Of a stretch of 64,000 nucleotides of DNA, positions 55,245-64,000 are shown in pieces. The translations under genes and the position numbers were made by a program. The DNA comes from Kingdonia uniflora (taxonomy: Eukaryota; Streptophyta; Magnoliopsida; Ranunculales; Circaeasteraceae). The stretch spans positions 682,001 through 746,000 of the forward strand of contig JACGCM010000786.1 in the NCBI GenBank assembly GCA_014058105.1, written 5' to 3'. The notes under the pieces are model-generated. The model was not told the origin of the DNA and ran no database searches. It was given only the letters and a program-made list of their open reading frames with translations. How positions within the stretch are numbered: the first letter of the stretch is position 1; every line of letters begins with the position of its first letter.

Positions 55245-57365
55245 ATGGATTTGTTTCCTGCAAGACTAAGGAAACTATGGAATTTGTGGGAACTTAGGTC
55301 CTTGGTTCTCCTTAGCCTCCTAATCCAGATCTTCCTAATTATCTTCGGTAGCCGCAGAAAGTATACCACTTCCAAACTGCTAAGTATATTCATTTGGATG
55401 GGCTACTTGTTAGCAGATTGGGCGGCAACCTTAGCCCTTGGAGTCCTTTCCAACAGTAAAGATGATGATAGTACTATAGCTTGTAAGGATCCTAATCTTA
55501 GCCTAAACAATGGGATCGTCGCATTTTGGTCCCCGTTTCTTCTTCTACATCTTGGTGGCCCAGACTCCATCACAGCCTTTTCATTAGAAGATAATGAGCT
55601 TTGGTTAAGACACCTTCTTGGACTCGTCTTTCAGGCTTCTGTTGCAGTTTATATCATTATCAGGTCTCTGCCAAATACCAAGTTTTTGCCTGCAACAGTT
55701 TTGATGTTCGGTGCAGGCATTATAAAGTATGGGGAGAGGACTTGGGCTCTCATGTCTGCAAGCAGGGAAAATTTCAGGGACTCGATGGTCCCTCCTCCGG
55801 ATCCAGGTCCTAACTATGCCAAGTTCATGGAAGAATATTCTTGGAAAACAAATGCCGGGATCAATGCAAAAATTATATGGGACAATGAACTAGAGTCCCA
55901 AATGACTTTTGCCCCGCGTCCAACTGTTAAAGAAAATATTAAGGATATTGAAGGTGTGGAATTAATCTTTAAAGCTCATGAATTCTTTGAGGTATTCAAG
56001 CGTCTCATTGTAGATCTCATCCTTACTTTCCAAGACCGGAATCAAAGTCAGTCATTCTTTATCAACCATTCTTGGAAACAAGCTTTCGACTTGATTGAAA
56101 TCGAGCTGGAATTGGTGTACGAGGTGCTCTTCACGAAGGCGGCTGCCATCCATTCTCTTGAAGGCCACATTTTACGCCTTTTTAGCATTACTTCAATATT
56201 TTCATCATTTGTGATGTTCTGCCTTGTAGAAAAGCATCTTTACTCGGAGACTAATGTGGTTATAACGTATGTGTTGTTGGTTGGGGCTGTGATACTAGAA
56301 ATGTGGTCGCTAATTCGTCTAGTTTTCTGCAATTGGAGTATAGTTTGGATGGAAGCGCGTAGAAGAAATAAGCTATCGAGTTATTTGTTCCAAGTCGTCT
56401 CTTACCGGCACTCCAAAGTATGGTCTAATTCCATGGCACAATACGATTTGGTAAATTTTTGCCTCAATGATCGACCGCCATTTATCCTGAAGTTTAAGAG
56501 GTTTGGAAGATTCAAAGAAATGTATGACAAGTTTTACTACAGAACTTGCACAGAAGTCACGCCCGACTTGAAATGTTTCATATTTGATGACCTGAAAAAG
56601 AAATTAAATGATGCCCATGGCACCGATTCCTACAAGTATTTCAGTGCTAGCAGAGGGAAATTGGCACTTCAAATACTTGAAGGTACTAATTATTTCAGTG
56701 TTGAGGTGGAGTTCGATGAAAGCATTCTTCGATGGCACATAGCTACAGATATTTGCCATAACTTGGACCGTGAGGAACACCTTTCAGAGATGGATGATGA
56801 AGTTATTCGCAATGTAAATAGGAGTATGGTTGTATCAAGGTATATGCTGTACCTCTTGGTTTCGCGTACTTTTATGCTTCCATCAGGAATTGGCCAAGTC
56901 AGGTATGGGGATACATGTGCTGAAGCCAAAAGCTTTTTCTACAGGGAAATAGCAGAAATTAAGGAACGCAGTCTGAAGATCGAACTGCATGTTGGTTCTG
57001 AACAATTTCCTCATATGAGCATCGATGCATGTCGAGCTTACCGTAAGTTATTTGGTGTTAACAGTGATGTTCCTCCAAAACAAGTTAAAGGAGATACAAG
57101 TAAGTCTGTTTTGTTTGATGCATCAAGGCTTGCAAAATCACTACGAAAATTGGATCTAAAGAAGAGATGGGTGTTCATAAGTCATTTGTGGGTTGAAATT
57201 TTATACTTTGCTGCAAGTAACTGTAGAGGCAATTACCATGCTCAAAGACTTAGCGCTGGTGGGGAGCTTCTCACTATTGTGTGGTTTCTGATGGCCCATC
57301 TAGGTATCGGAAAGCAATACCGGGTTGAAGCTGGCCATGGTCGAGCAAAGGTGACTGCACAATAG
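55245..57365 (+). CDS. DUF4220/DUF594 plant membrane protein, 706 aa
   Basis: This is an intact single-exon gene. The N-terminal half has about seven hydrophobic segments, among them LVLLSLLIQIFLIIFG, FIWMGYLLADWAATLALGVL, ATVLMFGAGIIKYGERTWAL, SSFVMFCLVEKHLY and TYVLLVGAVILEMWSLIRLV, and fits DUF4220 (about residues 50-410). The C-terminus carries the DUF594 signature (GGELLTIVWFLMAHLGIG, about 676-693). The family is plant-specific and often in clusters; its biochemical role is unknown. The start MDLFPARLRKLW is the first ATG and is typical of the family. No stop or frameshift is seen. The close upstream MITE must supply or abut its promoter and leader. Confidence 0.92.
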   Translation: MDLFPARLRKLWNLWELRSLVLLSLLIQIFLIIFGSRRKYTTSKLLSIFIWMGYLLADWAATLALGVLSNSKDDDSTIACKDPNLSLNNGIVAFWSPFLLLHLGGPDSITAFSLEDNELWLRHLLGLVFQASVAVYIIIRSLPNTKFLPATVLMFGAGIIKYGERTWALMSASRENFRDSMVPPPDPGPNYAKFMEEYSWKTNAGINAKIIWDNELESQMTFAPRPTVKENIKDIEGVELIFKAHEFFEVFKRLIVDLILTFQDRNQSQSFFINHSWKQAFDLIEIELELVYEVLFTKAAAIHSLEGHILRLFSITSIFSSFVMFCLVEKHLYSETNVVITYVLLVGAVILEMWSLIRLVFCNWSIVWMEARRRNKLSSYLFQVVSYRHSKVWSNSMAQYDLVNFCLNDRPPFILKFKRFGRFKEMYDKFYYRTCTEVTPDLKCFIFDDLKKKLNDAHGTDSYKYFSASRGKLALQILEGTNYFSVEVEFDESILRWHIATDICHNLDREEHLSEMDDEVIRNVNRSMVVSRYMLYLLVSRTFMLPSGIGQVRYGDTCAEAKSFFYREIAEIKERSLKIELHVGSEQFPHMSIDACRAYRKLFGVNSDVPPKQVKGDTSKSVLFDASRLAKSLRKLDLKKRWVFISHLWVEILYFAASNCRGNYHAQRLSAGGELLTIVWFLMAHLGIGKQYRVEAGHGRAKVTAQ

Positions 57366-59935
57366 TAAAATAATGTTAATGCAGGGATTGATTGGATCAA
57401 TTTGTAGTACCACTGAACTCTATTGAGATTAACTTCAAGCTATTTTGAAAGTTATTCATAACTATCTAAAGATCATTTTTTTCTAAAACCTCTGCTGTAA
57501 AAAACCATCAATATCAAACTTGCAGGATGATTCGCAACAATTCCTAACTAGGCATAAAGGAGATGTGCATTTTCTTGGAAATTTACTTTACCGTAATCAC
57601 CATCAATAGGAAACCAGAACTTTATTTAATAAGTTGGCTTGGATTAGTTAAAAAGAGAAAGATTACATCCTAGTGTATTGTTGACCTGTGGTATCTAACT
57701 CAATAAGTAGGAGGTTCAGGATGCAGGAGCTAATGAGCACAATAACCAGCTAAAATGCACTTTTTGATGAACTGAAGAGTCGGGTACGTAGCAGTCCAAT
57801 GGGGAAGTTTGTTGTTGGCAATGTAATCAACCATAGATCTTGCATTAGTCCTATCTGAAATGTTGGCGATGCCAGCCAGCTCTGAGGTTGTGATTTTTAA
57901 TTCATTCAAGTGCTTTCCATGCTAACTCTTTATTGCATCGCTGCCCTGTCATTTACTTCACTACTTAGTCAACCATTAATATCTTGGTGTGAGTAAACGG
58001 ACAGAAATTAAGCCCTTACAGGCAGAGTTCTAGGATCAATCCCAACAAACTGAAATGCCAGGTAAATGTTGAAAATTTTGGCGAGAGAGCTTAGACACTT
58101 TGCTCTGATTTCCAATATACTGCCCACAAGATGATATGGAACTGCTTAGAAATGCTGCAATTTTTTTACAGAGCACAGTCAAGCATCAGTAATTTTCGGT
58201 TATTGCTAACCAGTCTTTGAGTGAGAATCTATCCAAGTACATTAGTTAAGAAAATAATCCGACATTGCTACTGATACTGGACCATAATTGATATGAGTTG
58301 GTGCATGCAGAACAATTGGCGATCTGCATTTTCTCACAGCAAATTGCAAAGTGAGCAAACTGATAGTCATCTTCTCAATATGAACTAAATAGTCATTTAG
58401 ATACCAGTTTATCAGGGGTTGTCACTAGTTATTGACTCTGACTCTGACCTGAAAACTGATAGTCATCTACAGCTGTGGGTGCTCTAACTTTTATTTGCAA
58501 CCAGGGTGATTGGCAGGGTTCATAATTTATCATCATTGCTCTGGCCCGTGAACCACATGCTAAGTCAGGATAAATCCTACATTGACACTTATTTGTAAGA
58601 TGTCCATGTGAGCCCAGGACCCATGAGCCATCACTCTATGTTAAGAAAAAAAAATGGACATATGACTTTCTAATTATGCTGTATATTCATTTTGTTTATA
58701 TCAGTACTAATCCAAGTTGAGCAGGCTACAATGAAAGATTATGAAATGAATGACTTAAATCTCATTAAAGGATTCAAGTGAACCGTTCTCAACAAGAAAT
58801 TTAAATAAAAACATGAAATAAGCATGTGATAATATTGAAAAGAACCAAGTTCAAGATGGATAAATGAAAGCAAGTATCAACACCAATGACTAAGTTCAAT
58901 ATTCATCTACAAACAAATATATCTTCAATAAGTTACTGTAGTTTCTCGATACATGACAGGAACCAAGGAGGGGACCATCAGCAACAGCGTAGAAGAAAAC
59001 AGCGACTTAATTGGTCCACAGAGAGCAACTGGAACTGATAGGATTATCACAGAAATGTTGCGTAAGTGGATATGTTTTCTCTTGGCACAAAAGTAATAGC
59101 TGGTCAACAGGGAGGAAATTGTGGTGTTATGATCCGAACAAGCAGAATATGGATATTACAGCATATAAACAAGCAACTACAAAAGAAGCAGAAATTAAAT
59201 TTGTGATATTAATGAGAATTTTTATCTGACATTCAAGAAGAACAAGCTGCAACACTAACACCAATTAACATTGTCTTTAAAATGAGATCAAAATGCTTTG
59301 ATAACCGTTTATCTCCCGCTATCACATGCCTATCTATTATAGTATGTTCAGTAATAAGGCAAAACAAGGTACGCCTAGAAAAAAGAAGTTGTTAAGAAAT
59401 TGAGAAGCCTAAGAAGAAGCTAACTTTGATGAAAGGGAGAAGTAAGAATTGAAACATTGAATTAATTATGAGAGGAAATAAAAAAATTCACACTACAAGG
59501 AGTCCACAAGAAGAAAATAGCTCTAAAATAAATGAAGGCCTAGATGAAAAGAAGAATCAGAAATGTTTCACATTCCATAAAAAGCACAAGCAATACAAAA
59601 GAAATATTATTCTCAAGCAATTAAATTAGTTTGAGGTTAAAGAGCATATATAGTGTCCAAATACATGAGCTTAAGACAATAGAATTTACCAAGAGTGAGA
59701 CATGCTTGGGAGAGCAAAACGGTGTTTATGAACGATGAATAACTTTCTGGATAACACCGCAAAGTGTTTATTGTCTATTGACCTAAAAGCAGAGAAGATA
59801 GAAATAAATAAGAATACAAGATATATCATAAAGAACGTGATCAATAAGATGAACTAATAAATAGGATGGAAAAGGACAGATCTTGTCTGATTTAACAAGA
59901 GAGTACTACAAGACTAATCTTCAGCATCAGCAACC
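57366..59935. other. intergenic, no recognisable gene
   Basis: About 2.6 kb between the DUF4220 gene and the NLR 3' end. It is AT-rich with no protein-like ORF, tandem repeat or terminal repeat that I can see. The first few hundred bases presumably include the 3'UTR of the DUF4220 gene and the last few hundred the NLR 3' flank. Confidence 0.4.
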
Positions 59936-62900
59936 TTATTCCAGTACTCCTTGCCTCCTTTCTTGTACAGATTTTTCCTTCAGCAGAGGGCAATCAACAA
60001 TACTAAGCTTTTTAAGTTTTGTGAGGTAGCACATCTTTTCTTTGGATAGTAGAAACGTTAGACTCTTGCATCTAGAAATCTCTAATCTTTGAAGTCCAAG
60101 ATCTCCCAACCACTCTGGTAAAGCAATGAGATGTGGAAAGTCTGATATTGTTAGCTCTTGCAGTGTAGTGAGGAATTGAAGCTCATCAGGCACTGCTAAC
60201 AGCTTAAACCATCCTTTAATCAATAATTTCCTAAGCGGAATGTATTGGTGAATGCTCGGAATAGGAAAGGAATTTAGATCCTTTGAGAAGCCACCAAGTC
60301 TTAACTCTTCAAGCTTTGACAGATAGCGCATACTATCTGGTAAGCTCTTCAAGCTCTCACAATCTGTAATAGTTAACCTCCGAAGAGAAGGTAAACCATG
60401 CAAATCTGGCACACTTTAGAGCAGGACAATCACTTATCTCCAATGACTCCAAAGAGCTACTGCAGAAGAACTGGATACCTTCCTTATTCTGAGGTAAAGC
60501 TTCTATCTTATGGCAGTTCCTTATTTGTAGTCTCCGAAGATGCTTACAGTTTTCCAGTAACGAATGAGGTAAACATGTAAGCTCTGGAAATCCTTGTATA
60601 ATGAGGGATGTGAGAGAGGTCAAGTTACTCATGGCTATTACGTTTACGATCATGCTGCCGCAGTTTAGAAGCCTCAACTCCTTAAGAGATGGAAAATGAG
60701 CTGGCATGGTTGACAACCTAGGACAGTCTTCAATACTCAAAACCTCAAGGCAAGAAAAGGAGAGAGACTTGGATTTTACCCACTCTTCTAAATTTGATAA
60801 CCTATGTAGAATGAGAGTGTTCAATGAGGGAAAAGTTTCCAAAATTTCTTCGTCACCAAAACACTTCAGCCTGTTCATTTCAAACACCTTAAGCACCCGA
60901 AGAGAAGGTAGCTGCCCAAACCCTGAAAGATGCTCCAGTCTGTTGCAGTGCCTCAAAGACATCTCAAATAATCTTGGGATATGAAGAGCACTTGTCATCC
61001 ACAAGGGAAAATGGACACCAGAATAGTGATTAATACCCAATATTTCTAAGTTAGGATGAGGTTGGAGGCCCTTCAACACAAACTCGACAGTCTCACGCCC
61101 ATCATTATAATCATTTGCAGTCCAATGTAGTTCCAAACGACGAACTCTATCCTTTCCCCTTAGATTTGCTTCCTTGGCTTCTATTTCATTTTTCACGTTC
61201 TCTAAATCACGAACCTCTAATTTGCCTTGAAGGAGATTTAGGCCTTCCAATTCTTTAATACCCTGCCCCTTCTTCTTGTTCTTGGCCACAACAAAAATTG
61301 TTAATGTCTGAAGAAAGCTTAGTCGTCCTATATTGCGTGGCATTTGGGTCCAGTATCCGAGGTTGCTGATCGAAAAATGTCTCAAGTTGACTAAATTTCT
61401 CATGTCTCTTGGGAGCTCCTGAAGCCGATTGCAGCGTTTGAGTTTCAAAGTTTGTAAGTTATGGAGGCTGGTGACAGAAGCTGGTAATACTACAATATCG
61501 GTCCGTGAAAGGTTAACGTACCTTAATTGTTTCAAATTGCCAATCGAAGATGATACCTTTTCCACATTGGTGTTACTCAAGTCAAGCACGCGCAGACACT
61601 TGAAATGGAGGAAGATATTAGGGCAGAGATCTTTTATGTTTGCATATGTTCTTATGTAAGATATAAAAGTACGCACTTTCTTTGCGTGATGTAAGGCCTT
61701 TGGAAATGTTGAGATTGCTGAATCTTGAACCAATGAGAAATGACGAATCAAGGAATTATCTCCTTCTGCACAACTAGCATTCACAACAGAGCACTCATAG
61801 AGTGAAATAACTTTTTCAAATGCATCATGTATATTGCATGTCCTTATATCTCCATACCGATTATTTTGTCGCTCTTGAAAGAAACCACGAGCACGGAGAT
61901 CATCGAAATACTCATTGCCTAGGTTTTCCATTAGTTCCTGTCCACCAACTTTTTGTTGAAGAAATCCTTCTGCCATCCATAGCTGAATCAGCATCTTTCT
62001 GCTTATTTCGTAATTCTTGGGAAATATGGAACAGTAAGAAAAACATCGTTTCAACTCGGAAGGCAAATGATTATAACTAAACTACAATGTACTTTCAACA
62101 TTATGGTCCAGCTGGGATCCTCTTCTCTCTCCTCCCCGTCCCTGATTCGATTGAGAGTCTATTGGTTGATCCAAGAGTACACTGAAATCCTTCTTAGAAG
62201 ACATCGCGTTTACCGAAGCCAGCAGTGCAAGCCACTCACTCTCTTCCTTCTTATTAGAAAACATCGCGTGTGCCGAAGCCTTCAGTGCAAGTGGCAATCC
62301 ATGACACTCCTCAACAATCATCTTCGCAATTTGTAGCATTGTTGGAGTCACCTCTGTCCTTCCAGTTCCAAAAGCTACTTCCTCAAAGAGAGACCAACTT
62401 TCTTCTGGCGAAAGCACCCCCAATCTGCATGGTGGAAGTGCCTCCATGAAATATGCAACATCAGTAATACGTGTGGTTACAATGATTGTACTTCCTTTCG
62501 CACCATAAGTTAGTGGATCCCTCAATATGTCCCATAGATGTATAATTTCACTCCTAACATCATCCAATACCAATAAAAACTTCTTTCCACTCAATAACTC
62601 TGCAAGAGTTTGTACCAGTACATCTATGCCCGATAAAGCACAATTACTTTCTGTACATGATTCTATGATAACTCTTAAGAGCCTCTCGATTTCAAAAGAC
62701 TCAGATACGCAAACCCATATGATTATATCGTAGTGCTTCACTACACGTTCATCCCTACACAAAGATTGTGCAAGATATGTCTTTCCAATACCCCCCTTGC
62801 CTACTATGGGTATAACTGAAAGAGTCTCTTGATTACTTGGATCTATTAACATTTCTATTAATTGAGATTTCTCATTTACCCTTCCATAAAAATTCTTTGT

Positions 62901-63386
62901 AAAGGTCATGAATACACTTCCACTGTCTGGATTGACTATATCTTCAGGAACCGAAATTGCAAATTTAAAATATTCTTTTTCGCATGCAACTAGCATAGAC
63001 AAAGTTTCATTGATACCTTTAACTTTCTTAGCCATCTTAATGCGAAATATGAATGAAGTCGAAGGAAAAGCAGATATAACTATCTTGAACACCGGGTGGT
63101 TCTGGATCATCAGTTTACGTTGTAAGACTTTTGATGAGAACTCCACCATCAAGTCCTCCGCATCGTAGAGTGCATTCTTCACATTTCGCAACCACTCTTT
63201 CACATCTTCATTACTTATTTGCTGCTTCTCAGCCTCAACTAGCACATGCTGAAACTGAGGAAGTATACTTTGGAGCTTTTTAAGCTCTCCCTTCATAACC
63301 AATGTTACACCACTTACTTCAGCCAGAATGAAGCACACATTCTCTATGATTTTGTCTATACCAAAAACAAGAGATGATTCAACCAT
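59936..63386 (-). pseudogene. CC-NB-ARC-LRR disease-resistance (RGA-type) gene with one nonsense codon and one frameshift
   Basis: NLRs are intracellular immune receptors that sense pathogen effectors. From ATG 63386 (MVESSLVFGIDKI) come a coiled-coil/Rx-N region (about 1-100, with YDAEDLM at 74-80), P-loop GKGGIGKT (about 196-203), kinase-2 FLLVLDDV, RNBS-B GSTIIVTTR and GLPL (CHGLPLAL). TAG at 62084-62082 ends codon 434; the frame then continues exactly as FSYNHLPSELKRCFSYC, where that family normally has Lys. The MHD-like motif reads NIHD. LRRs follow (RVLDLSNTNVEKV onward). Near 60410 a one-base-class frameshift moves into GLPSLRRLTITDC and the final LRRs to 59936. Total would be about 1,150 residues. 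A truncated N-terminal CC-NB protein could still be made. Confidence 0.88.
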
Positions 63387-63611
63387 TTTCAGTTTTGAGT
63401 TTTGATAAAAAGAAGAATTACAGGTCTCTCGTATGAATGTTGCAGAATGGAGTATCAAAACATGAACAAATACTGAAGGAGGGAGGGATACGTGGACTCC
63501 CCAAACTTGACTCCCAAAATACTCCCTACCACACACAGCCATTGGATAGAAATCTACAGTTGTCAAAAGTGATGACGTGTCAATTTTTGTTAGGAGTAAA
63601 GCCGGTCCATT
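63387..63611 (-). promoter_or_regulatory. NLR 5' flank between ATG and MITE
   Basis: Only about 225 bp separate the NLR start from the MITE at 63612. No clear TATA box is visible on the minus strand here, so the core promoter may lie in or beyond the MITE. Confidence 0.35.
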
Positions 63612-63996
63612 GAGCATCTCCAACAGTATGGTATGCTGTTACACTTTTTACATATATTTGTAAAAACTCTTCCAACAGGAGTATGGTGTTCAACATATTC
63701 ACCCCATACCCCTCCAAAGTATGCAAATCCGGAATTTGGAGACTGTATGTGCATACTACTTTTGTGGGTCTCCTACAAATATTTATTATTTTACTTTATT
63801 TTCTTTCTCTAATAAACAAACATTGTGGGTCTCATTTTTTAATAAAAATCTTCTCTCTCACATAAAATAATATTGTGGGTCCTAATTTTAATAAAAAATT
63901 GAATTTGGAGAGAAATCTGTTGGAGCAAAGTGGTATGCTATTCCGGATACTAGTATTCAAAATTTGAATAGCATACCTTCTCTGTTGGAGATGCTC
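63612..63996. mobile_element. PIF/Harbinger (Tourist-type) MITE at the right edge
   Basis: Ends (TT)GAGCATCTCCAACAG and CTGTTGGAGATGCTC(AA) form 15-17 bp terminal repeats. It is the inverted near-copy of 6991-7370: the shared interior includes GGTATGCTATTC, ACTAGTAT and ATACCACTTTGCTCCAACAG. A 3-bp target duplication is not evident. Confidence 0.85.
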
Positions 63997-64000
63997 AACA

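Noticed and set aside
58925..59229. ORFs on both strands in the intergenic region right of the DUF4220 gene
   Set aside because: Short, overlapping on opposite strands, with no family resemblance.

Overview
This is a stretch of plant nuclear DNA, most likely from a eudicot. It is AT-rich, has small host genes with GT-AG introns, and contains plant-specific families (a DUF4220/DUF594 membrane protein, a CC-NB-ARC-LRR gene, an RMA-type RING protein), Ty1/copia and Ty3/gypsy Tat-lineage retrotransposons, and PIF/Harbinger and hAT MITEs. The species cannot be told from the sequence alone.

Host genes are few. On the minus strand are a DPH7-like WD40 diphthine methylesterase (13650-15007, two exons), a tail-anchored RMA-type RING E3 ligase (19067-19723, with a 5'UTR intron), and a single-exon ELO-like fatty-acid elongase relative (27308-28216). 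On the plus strand is an intact 706-aa DUF4220/DUF594 protein (55245-57365). An NLR resistance gene (59936-63386, minus) is complete in outline but carries one in-frame TAG and one frameshift. A degenerate second copy of the ELO 3' end lies at 17030-17526, and a copy of the DPH7 3' flank at 17880-18290, so this gene neighbourhood has been locally duplicated.

The rest is mostly mobile DNA. 1-3633 is the 3' end of a broken copia element. 7603-13040 is a truncated Tat-type gypsy element in reverse orientation with a hAT element inside its LTR. 21411-21988 is a 5'-truncated LINE tail. 22512-26237 is a complete but defective copia element with TSD AACAT, inserted in one unit of a 385-bp tandem duplication. 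32715-54580 is a nest: a PIF/Harbinger element holds a hAT element (32928-51886), which holds a hAT MITE (33216-33764), a 2.6-kb solo LTR (33998-36595) and a 14.6-kb Tat/gypsy element (36678-51269, TSD AAAAC). MITEs fill many gaps.

The most interesting content is an antisense transcription unit in the Tat element. Downstream of pol, on the opposite strand, lie a TATA box, a small ORF 'A' (50311-49982), a second ORF 'B' (about 49540-49334) and a long coiled-coil gene 'C' (about 49035-43989) with canonical GT-AG introns that join exons in phase. The same A-B-C order recurs on the plus strand at 9910-13031, next to a diverged reverse-oriented Tat LTR. Two divergent copies therefore keep the same layout and recognisable protein sequence. 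A second accessory observation is an RNase H1 hybrid-binding/viroplasmin-like ORF lying inside the PIF/Harbinger element. All homology statements come from reading motifs by eye; no database search was run.
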